From Neorhodopirellula pilleata (GTDB lineage Bacteria > Planctomycetota > Planctomycetia > Pirellulales > Pirellulaceae), in contig NZ_SJPM01000016.1 of assembly GCF_007859915.1 (NCBI RefSeq), positions 53,445 to 117,444 on the forward strand: a stretch of 64,000 nt of DNA. Direction: 5' to 3'. Both the position numbers and the translations under genes were made by a program. Position 1 is the stretch's first letter; each line of letters starts with the position of its first letter. The notes under the pieces were generated by a model, which did not search any database, was not told where the DNA came from, and saw only the letters and a program-made list of their open reading frames with translations. This document shows positions 1 through 9,114 of this stretch, in pieces.

Positions 1-288
1 CGAAGCTCCATTACGCAGAGCATCCACGCCCGTCATGAGTTGACCGCGCGTTGGCGTGCACATCGGAGCGACGTGGAAATCGGTCAACCGGATGCTTTCG
101 GAACTGAGCCTGTCGAGATTCGGTGTTTGCAGAACTGGATTGCCGTGAGACGAAAGCTCGCCATACCCTTGATCGTCCGTGATGACGATCAAGACGTTAG
201 GTCGCTGCGATGCTGGTTGATCGGCGGCGCGCAGCATGGCCATCGGAGCCAGCAGCAGGACAGTGAGGAGGGCGAGGGTACGTTTCAT
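1..288 (-). CDS. Sulfatase, N-terminal part (runs off the window)
   Basis: Secreted type-I sulfatase that hydrolyses sulfate esters, presumably on polysaccharide. Only the first 96 codons are inside the window. A signal peptide (about residues 1-22, hydrophobic core LALLTVLLLAPMAML) precedes the conserved sulfatase start PNVLIVITDDQGYGE, whose Asp pair binds the catalytic calcium. The formylglycine motif CTPTR has its Cys at residue 77. The start is the ATG at 288, the only one that gives a signal peptide. It is the last visible gene of the minus-strand run coming from 8570, 78 bp downstream of the esterase gene. I infer a polysaccharide substrate from the neighbours; the exact sulfatase subfamily cannot be told from this fragment. 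Confidence 0.93.
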   Translation of the reverse strand, partial: MKRTLALLTVLLLAPMAMLRAADQPASQRPNVLIVITDDQGYGELSSHGNPVLQTPNLDRLSSESIRLTDFHVAPMCTPTRGQLMTGVDALRNGAS

Positions 289-366
289 CGGGTTGGTTCT
301 TGATAGATTTGCGGAGCAAGATGGCAGGACCGGTCGCCTTCCACGTCACTGTGTCATCGAGCGATC

Positions 367-1344
367 CTAAAGATGGTCGACAAAGAACTGCACGGTGCGT
401 TCGATAATCGTTTCCCTGGACGGATCGATTTCCGCATCGACCTTGCGCCAGTTGTGACCAGAGTTTTTGATGATCATGATCTCAACGGGCCCTTCGACCG
501 CTTCAGCTTTCTGCTTCATGTGGTAAGCATGCTTGACGGGAATCGTCGTATCCTTGTCACCCTGAATCATCAGCAACGGCGGGCTGTCTTTACTCAGGTA
601 GTTGATTGGACTGACTTCCCGATAGCGTGCCAATTTGTCGGTTGACGCTGAATCCGAGCCAAGAATGCGTGCGGCAAACCGATCTATAAAGTTGGCTCGG
701 TCATCGTGGTTGAACAGATCTATCTTCTCAAAATCACACGGACCATACCAAGAGACGCCGGCAACCATTCGGTAAGGCACCTCGGCCAGCACTGGATCTC
801 CGGGCAATTGCTCCGGCGATGCCAGCAACAGCAACTGTGCGATCTGGCCGCCTGCGGAATCTCCCATTACACCAATCCGCATGGGATCAATCCCCAATGC
901 TTCACAGTTCTTTGCCAAATACCGAATGGCATCTTTGCAATCGATGACGCAATCACGCATCACGACGTCGCTGTCCTTCTTCGCCAGTCGATACGATACG
1001 GGTACTACCGCAAAACCATTTTTTATCAACTGTTCAAAAACGGTCGCGAAAGATCCGCTAGCGGCCTTGTACCGACTGCCGGCGGCCCATCCGCCACCGT
1101 GAGTAAAGACAATTACCGGACATTTCTCGGAGGGTTTGTCCGCCGGGTAATACAGGTCCAGCTTCAGTTCTTTTCCTGAAACCTTTTTGTAGACAACTTC
1201 CAGCTTGCGTTCTCCTCCCGTCTCCAGGTATTTGGCTCCCTTAGGCGCACGCGATGCGTTGCTCTCACGCTGTGTTTCTTGAGCTGTGATTCCGCTGGTT
1301 GCCACAATAGCAATCATGATGGCAGCGATCGTCTGAATTTTCAT
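367..1344 (-). CDS. Secreted alpha/beta-hydrolase, acetylesterase-like
   Basis: Probable carbohydrate esterase, likely removing acetyl groups from a polysaccharide or oligosaccharide. The 325-residue protein has a signal peptide ending near residue 22 (AQE). The oxyanion-hole block HGGGWAAGS lies at about 82-90, the nucleophile elbow GDSAGGQ has Ser163, and the acid and base lie in GDKDTTIP (Asp265) and SGHNWR (His297). This is the HSL/BD-FAE-type arrangement. It is a clear paralogue of the esterase at 59133-60113, sharing HGGGWAAGS, GDSAGGQ and GHNWRK. It lies inside the sulfatase/GH run, which fits deacetylation of an algal polysaccharide. Substrate is inferred, not shown; feruloyl esterase or peptidase activity is less likely in this context. 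Confidence 0.88.
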   Translation of the reverse strand: MKIQTIAAIMIAIVATSGITAQETQRESNASRAPKGAKYLETGGERKLEVVYKKVSGKELKLDLYYPADKPSEKCPVIVFTHGGGWAAGSRYKAASGSFATVFEQLIKNGFAVVPVSYRLAKKDSDVVMRDCVIDCKDAIRYLAKNCEALGIDPMRIGVMGDSAGGQIAQLLLLASPEQLPGDPVLAEVPYRMVAGVSWYGPCDFEKIDLFNHDDRANFIDRFAARILGSDSASTDKLARYREVSPINYLSKDSPPLLMIQGDKDTTIPVKHAYHMKQKAEAVEGPVEIMIIKNSGHNWRKVDAEIDPSRETIIERTVQFFVDHL

Positions 1345-1363
1345 TCACTTGTTTCGGTTAGAG

Positions 1364-1425
1364 GTGGCTACGCTCACCAGAGCGTGGGGTTTGTGGCAAA
1401 TCCACCGTCTGGCGACGGTAGCTAC
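1364..1425. repeat. Hairpin repeat, family B, copy 1
   Basis: Imperfect inverted repeat in the gap between the GH28-like gene and the esterase gene. The left arm GTGGCTACGCTCACCAGAGC starts at 1364. The right arm CCACCGTCTGGCGACGGTAG starts at 1402. The arms can pair around a loop of about 14 nt. The same right arm recurs at 8784. It could form an mRNA hairpin between two co-transcribed genes. Function unknown. Confidence 0.7.
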
Positions 1426-1486
1426 TCAGGGTTGCAGTTTCCACTGATGGGCTGGTTCGATAGTGTCGTTCATAACGGGCAATGGG

Positions 1487-2926
1487 TCATCGTTCGACAA
1501 AACCGTCGACATCTTCCAGATGGATTCTCTCTCGCTCATCTGGTGCCCGTGTTTCCAGCTTCACGTTGACGAACTCAATGTTCTTCGCATGGCGAACATA
1601 GGCACCCCAAGCTGGCAACACACCAAAGAAGAACTGCTCGGGATAGCGATCTTCATCCTCCGCCACAACTCGCACAGCATCTCCTTCCGTGCCATGTCCT
1701 GGAAAGAAGATCTCGATGTTCTCCAGGACGACGTTCTCGATGAAGTGACCGGGGATGCCCGTGATCATAATCGGCCCGGCTTTGGACTTCTCGTTGTCAG
1801 TCACCCCCGGGGTCGCATCCACTTTAAGATTCTTGTACACAGCCTCAGCAGCTTTGGCCCGATCCTCGACGACGACCTCTGCAACCACATCGCTGATGCG
1901 AATGTTTTTCAATGTACCGACCGCGGGACTTTCTCCACTTTCGCCGAAGGTACTGCCGCGATTGCCCAATCGCATGAAGAGCGGACAGCCCACATCTTTC
2001 ATTACTATTCTGGAGATGTAGACGTTCTCCAAGCGTCCGCCATCCACGGACTGCAGCTTGATTGCACCCATGGGGCAGTCATGAAAATAACAGTTGGTCA
2101 CCGTCACATCCATGAACCCACCTCGGGATGAGCTGCCGAACTTGAGTGCCGCCGTGTTACTGTCCATCCGACATCCACGCACGACAATGTTTCGGCAAGG
2201 GTTTAATGAACTCTTCAAGCAGATCGCGTCGTCGCCAGTGCTGATATCACAATTCTCGATGAGCACATCCTCGCAACCGTCCAGATCAAATCCATCATTG
2301 TTGTAGTTGTTGTTACGGAATCGCACGGTCACCGCATTGAAGTGAATGTGTTTGCAGTCGATCAGGTGCAGCCCCCAGAACGCCGGACGCTTATAGGTCA
2401 CGCCAGAAAAGGTGACATCCTCACAACTCTCCAGACGCATCAAACGTGGTCGGATACCAGCGTTTTTTCCACCCCTCCTGTTCCTGGGGAAATTCTCGTG
2501 AGTCCCCCTTCCATCGATCACGCCGAGCCCTTCGATGGTGATGTTTTTTGCGTTTCCAGCGTAGATCAGGCAATGGGCGTCGCCCTCGCGAGGTCTGCTG
2601 AGGTTCGCTGTTGGGTAGTCAGCCACATCCGTGCTTCCGAGCAAGCTAGCCCCGTAGTCGAGCGAGAGGGTGACATTGCTCTTCAAGATGATCGTACCGA
2701 TTTGAAAATCGCCAGCCGGCACCCGAACAACACCGCCGCCGGCATCGTGACAAGCATCGATAGTCTTTTGAACGGCTTGGGTATCCATCGCAACACCATC
2801 ACCGATAGCACCAAAGCTTTTAACGCTGAAAACCGTTGGTTCAGAGGCAGGCTTTTCTGTCTGCCCCGACCCGGTGCTCACCAATGCTGACAACAGTAGA
2901 CTTGCGAAAACAGCAATTCTCATCAT
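1487..2926 (-). CDS. GH28-like glycoside hydrolase (polygalacturonase fold)
   Basis: Secreted right-handed beta-helix glycoside hydrolase. Residues 1-21 form a signal peptide. The N-terminal block FGAIGDGVAMDTQAVQKTID is the classic start of a GH28/pectate-lyase-3 helix. GH28 motif I appears as NNDGFDLDGC (about 211-220) and motif II as STGDDAICLKS (about 229-239), giving the catalytic Asp residues. Motifs III and IV are degenerate: no GHG box, and AIKLQS stands where RIK is expected. It starts in a 4-bp ATGA overlap with the GHL15-like gene upstream, so the two are probably translationally coupled. Family members cleave galacturonans or rhamnogalacturonan, but the context suggests an algal substrate. 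An alternative start one codon later (2923) is possible. Confidence 0.85.
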   Translation of the reverse strand: MMRIAVFASLLLSALVSTGSGQTEKPASEPTVFSVKSFGAIGDGVAMDTQAVQKTIDACHDAGGGVVRVPAGDFQIGTIILKSNVTLSLDYGASLLGSTDVADYPTANLSRPREGDAHCLIYAGNAKNITIEGLGVIDGRGTHENFPRNRRGGKNAGIRPRLMRLESCEDVTFSGVTYKRPAFWGLHLIDCKHIHFNAVTVRFRNNNYNNDGFDLDGCEDVLIENCDISTGDDAICLKSSLNPCRNIVVRGCRMDSNTAALKFGSSSRGGFMDVTVTNCYFHDCPMGAIKLQSVDGGRLENVYISRIVMKDVGCPLFMRLGNRGSTFGESGESPAVGTLKNIRISDVVAEVVVEDRAKAAEAVYKNLKVDATPGVTDNEKSKAGPIMITGIPGHFIENVVLENIEIFFPGHGTEGDAVRVVAEDEDRYPEQFFFGVLPAWGAYVRHAKNIEFVNVKLETRAPDERERIHLEDVDGFVER

Positions 2927-4083
2927 TTTTCTTTTGCCGGAGTGGTACTTTTATCTGCGCGTTTCCAGACGATAGACGAACTTTTTGTTTCCAAGTTTAC
3001 ATCGACACTGCAGTGCTGGAAATCTCGGTGATAGGCGTAGCCATTTTTGGTGGCCTTACCCAACGGATTGCCGATCTCTTGGTCAAAGTCGTCGGACCAG
3101 TAAATGAGGGAGTCGTCGGCGGCGTAGGAATTCTTGCTGCCGCCCCAACTGTAGAAAGAGTAGTCGTTGGCGATGATCAAGTAGCAGGCGAGTGTAAAGT
3201 CGTGGGTGGAACCAAAGACGCTGTCACCGGCTCCGCGGCATAGAATGTATTTGTCGGATGGAATGGCTAGTAACTCCTCCATCAGCTTCACGCCTTCATC
3301 AGCGGTCTCAACCGAAGAGCGAAAGAAGGCTTCGCAGAAGACGCCGTCTGCATGAACGAGTGTGCTCGCCCCGGCTGCGCATTTGCTGGAGGACTGGACG
3401 CGGTAACCGTTATAGATAACGAAACTGGATAGTCTCTCCAGGCAGTTTTCGGCACTTCCTAATTGGCCGCGAGCGTTGGCACCTGGGACGCCGTCGCCGA
3501 AAACTCCGTTCAAATCACTTTCTTTGACAAGCTGGTCGGCCATGTCGGCCCACCAGTTGCGAGCGGCGTTGTTGGGATAGGTCCAGCGCAGAGTCCCGTC
3601 CCGAACCTCCTCAATCCAGTCCGGGTGTTCAGCAACCGTATCGCGGACAGTGGTATAGAACTGAGTGTATGCGGTGTTGGTGCTCCAGTAGAGCAGAACT
3701 CGCATATCCGGATTATTTTTCAACAGTTTCGTTGCGGTTTCCGCCGCAGCTTTTTCAGTGCTCATTGCGCCGTAAATATTCTTGGCGTGCCGCTTTTCGA
3801 TCGTAAAAATGTGGAAATGGTCCCGTATGAAATCATATTGTTCGGGCGTGTAATCGTCATTCCGAAAGGCATGACCGAACAGTCGCACTTTGGACCAATC
3901 GCCAGGACCAGCCGGCGCTGCATGGAGTGTGTTGGGCGAATCGATTTCTTGCGCGGTTGCGGAACCGCGTTGGCTGCTGAACGATATGCAAACGACAACT
4001 GTTGCTAGGAAACCCAAACGGATCGCCTGAGCAAAACACTGACTACGCTTGCTGATACTGAAGCTCATCATTTTGATTTTCAT
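2923..4083 (-). CDS. GHL15-like putative glycoside hydrolase (TIM barrel)
   Basis: Exported protein of about 386 residues resembling the putative glycosyl hydrolase family GHL15. It opens with LFGHAFRNDDYTPEQYDFI, followed by barrel strands containing MRVLLYWSTNTAY and NGVFGDGVPG. The Asp of the latter (about residue 193) is a candidate acidic catalytic residue. It is a paralogue of the protein at 55093-56322, sharing the layout FGH...TPEQ...F and GVF(G/V)D. The signal peptide is long, with a hydrophobic stretch LGFLATVVVCISF. I chose the ATG at 4083; ATGs at 4071 and 4068 are alternatives. Reaction unknown; the family was named from sequence similarity only. Context suggests an exo-acting enzyme on algal polysaccharide. 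Confidence 0.72.
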   Translation of the reverse strand: MKIKMMSFSISKRSQCFAQAIRLGFLATVVVCISFSSQRGSATAQEIDSPNTLHAAPAGPGDWSKVRLFGHAFRNDDYTPEQYDFIRDHFHIFTIEKRHAKNIYGAMSTEKAAAETATKLLKNNPDMRVLLYWSTNTAYTQFYTTVRDTVAEHPDWIEEVRDGTLRWTYPNNAARNWWADMADQLVKESDLNGVFGDGVPGANARGQLGSAENCLERLSSFVIYNGYRVQSSSKCAAGASTLVHADGVFCEAFFRSSVETADEGVKLMEELLAIPSDKYILCRGAGDSVFGSTHDFTLACYLIIANDYSFYSWGGSKNSYAADDSLIYWSDDFDQEIGNPLGKATKNGYAYHRDFQHCSVDVNLETKSSSIVWKRADKSTTPAKEK

Positions 4084-4120
4084 TTCCAATGCATTTCACC
4101 CACAAAAAACTCGCCCGGAC

Positions 4121-5563
4121 TTATCGAGACGGATCGAACTGAAAAGCCGGCTTGATCTCTAGAGGAAGCGGCCCCGATTCCTTGGCACGGTACTTTGAGA
4201 ACAATTCTGAGTTTGGTTTATCAGGTAGCGTAGCGTGCCAGTCTCGGAGCTTTTGCAACAGTTCATTAGCAACATCAGGATGCGATGAAGCCAAGTTGTT
4301 CTTTTCCAGCGGGTCACTGTTAACGTCGTAAAGCTCTAACACCTCAAATTGGGTGCTGACGAGCAGTCGCCATCGGCCATCCAGTACTGAGTAGACAGGA
4401 CCCTTTGGACTGGGTAGCCCCTTCCAAAACAGTGGATTGTCTCGCAATGTCTGCTTGGTCCCTCGCAAGGTCGCTAACTGACTCTTGCCATCAGGTTGGT
4501 AGCCCTCGGGGGTTGTCGCACCAGCGATTTCACAAAACGTTGGTAGTAGATCAACAGCCGAAATCCACGACACTTCATCGATTGCATCCGCGTTGATTTG
4601 TCCTGGCCAGCGGGCAATGAATGGAACACCGATCCCACCTTGAAGGATGGATTTCTTGCGTCCGTTTCGGCCGCCTGTCGTCCCGACACTCGCACCGGTG
4701 TTGAACCCAACGCCGGTTGCGGAATCGTACATTTCTTTTAGTGGGCGTGGCTTGCCACTGCCAGCGGGGCCATTGTCCGAGCTAAAGATCACCAGTGTGT
4801 TGTCGGTCAAATGCAAACGGTCCAGTGCCGCAAGCACTTCGCCAATTCGATCGTCCGCATGCGAGAGAACCGCCGCATAAACATTGTCTGAATCGTCTAG
4901 CTCTGGAAATCGCTTGCGGTACTCTGGAATTGAGTGAAACGGCGTGTGAGGTTCGTGCATCCATAGGTTAATGAAGAATGGCTTTTTCGCCGCAGCACTC
5001 TCTTCGATAAAACCGATCGCGCGGGTGGCGTCCTCGTGTACCGGCATCTGCTGGCCAGAACAGTTGAACGCTCCATACTCGTCGTAACCATAATCCTTCG
5101 GCAACGGTGAATCGGGGATCATGTTATTGGCAAGATGCCATTTGCCAAAATGAGCCGTTGCGTAGCCTGCGGACTGGAGCATCTTGGGTAGAGTCGGCAC
5201 TTTCGGATCGAGCCAATCCGGCATGACTCGACTCGCGTTACTCTGCACCGTCGCGAAGTGCCCATCGATGTTGTAGCGAGCAGGGAAATGGCCGGTCATC
5301 ACGGCCGTGCGACTTGGCGAACACACTCCACTCGCCACAGTGAACCGCATAAAGTCGGTTCCCTCCTTCGCGAGACGGTCAACGTTCGGTGTCTTCACAT
5401 ACGGATGCCCGTGACAGCCGAGGTCTCCCCATCCCCAGTCGTCAGCAAAGATAAACACAATGTTGGGCTTGGTAGCACCATCTGAACCGTCGGCCTGCTT
5501 TGCTGCGAAGAAGGTTGTCAAAAAGAAAACGCTCAGCACGTGAGCGAGCAGTGTTAGTTTCAT
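4121..5563 (-). CDS. Sulfatase (type I, CSPSR)
   Basis: Secreted formylglycine-dependent sulfatase of 480 residues, a usual length for the family. A signal peptide (1-26) is followed by PNIVFIFADDWGWGDLGC (calcium-binding Asp pair). CSPSRTAVMTG has Cys81 as the formylglycine precursor. FGKWHL and FSSDNGP supply further active-site Lys/His and Asp/Asn residues. The C-terminal subdomain carries the usual LYDVNSDPLEKNNLA block. It lies 37 bp upstream of the GHL15-like gene in the same run. Subfamily and sulfate position on the sugar cannot be read from sequence alone. Confidence 0.95.
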   Translation of the reverse strand: MKLTLLAHVLSVFFLTTFFAAKQADGSDGATKPNIVFIFADDWGWGDLGCHGHPYVKTPNVDRLAKEGTDFMRFTVASGVCSPSRTAVMTGHFPARYNIDGHFATVQSNASRVMPDWLDPKVPTLPKMLQSAGYATAHFGKWHLANNMIPDSPLPKDYGYDEYGAFNCSGQQMPVHEDATRAIGFIEESAAAKKPFFINLWMHEPHTPFHSIPEYRKRFPELDDSDNVYAAVLSHADDRIGEVLAALDRLHLTDNTLVIFSSDNGPAGSGKPRPLKEMYDSATGVGFNTGASVGTTGGRNGRKKSILQGGIGVPFIARWPGQINADAIDEVSWISAVDLLPTFCEIAGATTPEGYQPDGKSQLATLRGTKQTLRDNPLFWKGLPSPKGPVYSVLDGRWRLLVSTQFEVLELYDVNSDPLEKNNLASSHPDVANELLQKLRDWHATLPDKPNSELFSKYRAKESGPLPLEIKPAFQFDPSR

Positions 5564-5667
5564 TGAGATGCTTTGAGATGGGGATGTGGCAGTGAGCTTC
5601 GCATGCGTTTTTTAACGAGTTGTACTTTTGGTGAAGCCCACTATGTCTGCTATTTCGTGATCATCGC

Positions 5668-7113
5668 CTACCGACGTAGAGTTCGCGGAGCATTGAGCCA
5701 TTCCTTCAGCTCAGCCGATAACGACTCGACCAGCTCAGGATGGTCCTCGACGACATTTTGTTGTTCGTTGGGGTCGGACTCGACATTGAACAACTCCACG
5801 GGCGTTCCGCTGAGAGCGAGCAACTTCCATTTTCCTCGCATAGCGACTTCAGTCGCATATGGTTTGGGTTTTGGATAGTGGCGTTGAATACTCTTGTACA
5901 AGTCGAGTTGCCAAAACACGGTTCCCCGAGCTTCGTCGCTTGGTGGGGCCTCGCCTTTCATGTGAGGAAGCAAGCTTCGACCGTCGATCGGCAAATCACT
6001 CGGCAGCTCGACTTCAGCCGCCTCGCAGAACGTCGGCAACAAATCATTGCTGTGCCCAAACGCATCGGAAGTTTGTCCAGCTAGAATTTTTCCCGGCCAC
6101 CGCACGATCATTGGGACGCGAATTCCTCCGTCGTGCAAATCGGTCTTGCCACCTTTCAGATCGCCGATGAACCCTTCAAAGGCTGCTCCGTTGTCGCTCG
6201 TGAACAGAACGAGTGTAGTGTCAGCGATTCCCAACTCATCAAGCTTATCTAGAATTTGACCAACTTTGGCATCCATGTGCGCGACCATGGAACGGAAACA
6301 ATGCTGAGCCTCGCTGATGCCTTCGGCTGCGGTGTCCGACCAATGCGGCTCGGGGGCGGGCTCATAGGGTTTATGAGGAACAAGCCACCACGCGTTCAGA
6401 AAGAAGGGCTTGTCCTCGGCAGCGAACTTTTCAATGAGCTCGACAGCAAAGTCTCCATTGGCATCAGTCAAGTGCTTTGAATAATACGCATCGTCTTCAG
6501 TGACTCGCCTATCGTTACGCAAGAGCACTGTGCCGCCTTGGCGAAAGAGAGTCCGCTCTCGACCCATGCGACCGCGAACGGGCTGTTGCTCGATCTGTGT
6601 TTGATAAAAGTCAAAACCATGTTGGCGCGGGCCGGGTTGGTCGTCCAACCTCTTTCCCTCGGCGTCCACGTGCAGCCCACCAAGATGCCACTTGCCTAGA
6701 TGTGCCGTGTTGTAACCAGCGTCTTGCAGAAGTTCCGCAACGGTGGTTGCTGACTCTGGTAGCCACTGATTGACGTCGTTGAAATGTTTCGTGATGCCGA
6801 ATCGCAGCGGATATCGCCCAGTCAATACAGCCGCCCGTGTCGGCGAGCAGACGGCAGACGCAGCGTAAAAACGCGTGAATTTTTTGCCTTCACTGGCAAG
6901 TCGATCCAGATTCGGTGTCTTGACGGCAGGACTGCCGAAACACGAAAGATCTCCATACCCGAGGTCGTCTGCCAAAAGCAAAATGATGTTGGGTCTTTCG
7001 CTAGACTCTGCCATACCGGTCATGCAATGAAACACGCATACCACAGCAGCTAGTTTCAATATTGATTGCGTACCGATGGTCCAGGTGAACAACGAAAACG
7101 AACTTCTTGACAT
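5668..7113 (-). CDS. Sulfatase (type I, CSPTR)
   Basis: Secreted sulfatase. The frame is open upstream to 7251, but that would overlap the preceding sulfatase gene. The ATG at 7113 gives a good signal peptide (SILKLAAVVCVFHC) and 481 residues. Conserved elements are RPNIILLLADDLGYGDLSC, CSPTRAAVLTG with Cys89 as the formylglycine precursor, LGKWHLGG, FTSDNGAAFEG, and a C-terminal FNVESDPNEQQN block. It follows the sulfatase at 7197-8570 after 83 bp and precedes the one at 4121-5563, so three sulfatases stand in a row. Substrate is inferred to be a sulfated algal polysaccharide. Confidence 0.95.
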   Translation of the reverse strand: MSRSSFSLFTWTIGTQSILKLAAVVCVFHCMTGMAESSERPNIILLLADDLGYGDLSCFGSPAVKTPNLDRLASEGKKFTRFYAASAVCSPTRAAVLTGRYPLRFGITKHFNDVNQWLPESATTVAELLQDAGYNTAHLGKWHLGGLHVDAEGKRLDDQPGPRQHGFDFYQTQIEQQPVRGRMGRERTLFRQGGTVLLRNDRRVTEDDAYYSKHLTDANGDFAVELIEKFAAEDKPFFLNAWWLVPHKPYEPAPEPHWSDTAAEGISEAQHCFRSMVAHMDAKVGQILDKLDELGIADTTLVLFTSDNGAAFEGFIGDLKGGKTDLHDGGIRVPMIVRWPGKILAGQTSDAFGHSNDLLPTFCEAAEVELPSDLPIDGRSLLPHMKGEAPPSDEARGTVFWQLDLYKSIQRHYPKPKPYATEVAMRGKWKLLALSGTPVELFNVESDPNEQQNVVEDHPELVESLSAELKEWLNAPRTLRR

Positions 7114-7196
7114 TAACGGTTTCCTCTGCAGGGCTCTTACAAGTCTGATGATTGGATGAATCCATTTCGATCCTTTCCTGTTTATTTCACGCTTAT

Positions 7197-8570
7197 TCAA
7201 TAGCTCAGTTTCCCACCTTTCGAAGGTTTCTGTCGATCGCTTTTCCACCACTCGTTGGGGCCTTCTGTTTCGATTGCCTTCCAGACTTCGAAGAGTTTTG
7301 TTTTCATCTCTGCCGTCTTCTCCGGCATCGACGCTGCGAGGTCATGTTCTTCCTTCCAGTCTTTCTGGATCTCGTAGAGTTGGAACTCTGTCAGCGTATC
7401 GTTGCCGACCAGTTTCCAGTCGCCGATCCGCAAAGCGACGCGGTCGCCGGGTGGTGACACGTGTGTTCGCCAGAAGAGCGGCGTTTTTCTTTCGACGGGC
7501 TGGCCTGCGAACGCGGACACCATGCTCACGCCGTCGATGGTTCGATCATCGGGAAGCGGGATGCCGGTGATGTCCAGCACTGTGGCGAAGATATCGGTGC
7601 CGATGACGGGAACATCGCTAACGGTTCCGGGCTTGATGTGACCTGGCCAACGAACGATGCCGGGCACGCGGATGCCGCCTTCGTGATCGCTACGCTTGCC
7701 GCCACGCAAACCGCCGGTGGTGCCACCAAAGTTTGCGACAGGACCGTTGTCTGATGTGAAGAACAACAGCGTGTTGTCGCTGACGCCTTCGTCGTCGAGC
7801 GTCTGCATCAACTGACCGAGCGCGTCATCGAGTTGCGAGATGTTGCCCATGTACTTGCTGTTCTCGTGACCGTTGTACAGTCCCGAGAACTTCGCATCGG
7901 TCGCGATGGGCGAGTGTGGCTCATGAAACCAAACGGATAGTGCAAAGGGTTTTGTCTTGTCACGCACCTGACTCAACCACCGTGTTGCTTCCGCGGCAAC
8001 CAAAGGTGCTGAGTAGCCTTGCAGTTCGCCGACGGGTTCTCCGTTGCGGACGAAGTTGTTCGGATTCTTGTGGCTTGGTTCGGCGTTGTTGTGCGTCGCC
8101 ATCCAATAGTCGTAACCATGATCACCCGGTTGCGGATACTCCGGCGTATTGAACTGTGGCAATGAATTGAGATGCCACTTGCCCACGTGGCAGGTTTCGT
8201 AGCCGATCGATTTCAGCAACTTTGGATACGTGATTTCGCTCTTCCGTAAATGAGCTTCGTGATTACCGGACAAGTGTCGATAGACACCATTTCGATAGGG
8301 AGTCCGTCCCGTCAAGATCGCTGACCGCGACGGAGAGCAAACGCCGCAAGCCGAATAACACTGAGTGAACTTCACGCTTTGCGACGCCAGTTTGTCGAGA
8401 TTGGGCGTCTGAATTAGCTCGTGACCGTACGTTGCTGAGTCCCCCCAACCCATGTCATCTGCCAGAACGACGACAATGTTGGGCCGGTTTGATTGGGCAT
8501 TTGCTACGTGAGCTATCAACAGCACGATGGGTAGCAATGATAGTCTCAAGATGTTTTGCGTTGTGATCAT
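7197..8570 (-). CDS. Sulfatase (type I, CSPSR), first gene of run A
   Basis: Secreted sulfatase of 457 residues when started at the ATG at 8570. A longer frame reaches 8612, but 8570 directly precedes the signal peptide ILRLSLLPIVLLIAHVANAQ. Motifs: RPNIVVVLADDMGWGDSA, CSPSRSAILTG with Cys78, VGKWHLNS, FFTSDNGPV and the C-terminal LYEIQKDWKEEHDLA. It heads the minus-strand run reaching the window edge. The 540 bp upstream contain a hairpin repeat and the tandem 21-bp-spaced motif at 8989-9017, a plausible operator. The specific sulfate-ester substrate is unknown. Confidence 0.95.
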   Translation of the reverse strand: MITTQNILRLSLLPIVLLIAHVANAQSNRPNIVVVLADDMGWGDSATYGHELIQTPNLDKLASQSVKFTQCYSACGVCSPSRSAILTGRTPYRNGVYRHLSGNHEAHLRKSEITYPKLLKSIGYETCHVGKWHLNSLPQFNTPEYPQPGDHGYDYWMATHNNAEPSHKNPNNFVRNGEPVGELQGYSAPLVAAEATRWLSQVRDKTKPFALSVWFHEPHSPIATDAKFSGLYNGHENSKYMGNISQLDDALGQLMQTLDDEGVSDNTLLFFTSDNGPVANFGGTTGGLRGGKRSDHEGGIRVPGIVRWPGHIKPGTVSDVPVIGTDIFATVLDITGIPLPDDRTIDGVSMVSAFAGQPVERKTPLFWRTHVSPPGDRVALRIGDWKLVGNDTLTEFQLYEIQKDWKEEHDLAASMPEKTAEMKTKLFEVWKAIETEGPNEWWKSDRQKPSKGGKLSY

Positions 8571-8760
8571 GAAGGATTCTCGTTCGTGATGTTTCTGTCG
8601 CGTTTTATGCATGGGACAGCGGTGTGGTGTTCCGTCGCGATTCTATTTAAATTCCATCATAACGCCCAATGAACGGCAGGTGCGCCTCGGCCGTGCGGAC
8701 GTCGACGCTCAACTTGCGAAAAACTCCTTTGCTGCTCTGCGCGAACGCTTCTGGGCGATC

Positions 8761-8807
8761 GGCTACGTTCGCCAGAAAGTGGTCCACCGTCTGGCGACGG
8801 CGCCTAC
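8761..8807. repeat. Hairpin repeat, family B, copy 2
   Basis: Inverted repeat with left arm GGCTACGTTCGCCAGAAAGT (from 8761) and right arm CCACCGTCTGGCGACGGCGC (from 8784), separated by almost no loop. The right arm shares its first 17 bases with copy 1 at 1402. It lies in the leader of the sulfatase run, about 190 bp before the 8570 start. Function unknown. Confidence 0.68.
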
Positions 8808-8988
8808 GAGAAAGATAAAGATGCTCAAAAGCTATCGCCAAACTCATCGGAATTGCCAGTAAAAAACAACCAGTAAGTTGAGGAAGCAATTCGCAGCCAG
8901 CATTCGCGAGAACTGGAGCAATTTCAGTCGCCCTATCTATTCGTCCACCCCTCAGTGTCTTCAATGAAAGTCGTATGTCGAGAGCGAA

Positions 8989-9017
8989 TCGCGACGCGAC
9001 AATGACAATTTGCGACA
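8989..9017. promoter_or_regulatory. Tandem 21-bp-spaced operator-like motif, site 1
   Basis: Two direct repeats, TCGCGAC at 8989 and TTGCGAC at 9010, start exactly 21 bp apart. The whole element matches site 3 (25539) at about 20 of 28 positions, and CAATGACNNTTTGCGACA also recurs at site 2 (41459). Half-sites two helical turns apart are typical of AraC-type activators. It lies about 420 bp upstream of the sulfatase start at 8570. The regulator is not in this window; function is inferred from conservation. Confidence 0.6.
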
Positions 9018-9114
9018 TCCGCGAACGATCATGAGACCTGCTCCTTTCAGTGCTGGGATTGCGTGGGAAGCAGTGGTGCACCAGCTATTTCCCAACGCAA
9101 GTCGTTCGCCTTGT

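Larger units (their letters stand above)
8571..9114. other. Intergenic leader region of run A (no credible gene)
   Basis: This 544-bp stretch separates the GH95 stop from the first sulfatase of run A. It holds hairpin repeat family B (8761-8807) and the tandem operator-like motif (8989-9017). A minus-strand open frame at 8647-9081 spans both, resembles no family I know and has no signal peptide, so I treat it as chance. No clear sigma-70 promoter could be picked out by eye. Confidence 0.6.

Noticed and set aside
1463..2131. 222-codon plus-strand open frame
   Set aside because: Entirely antisense to the GH28-like gene; no signal peptide or family pattern. A shadow frame.
8647..9081. 144-codon minus-strand open frame
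   Set aside because: Spans hairpin repeat B and operator site 1 and resembles no family; composition Arg-rich as in chance frames.
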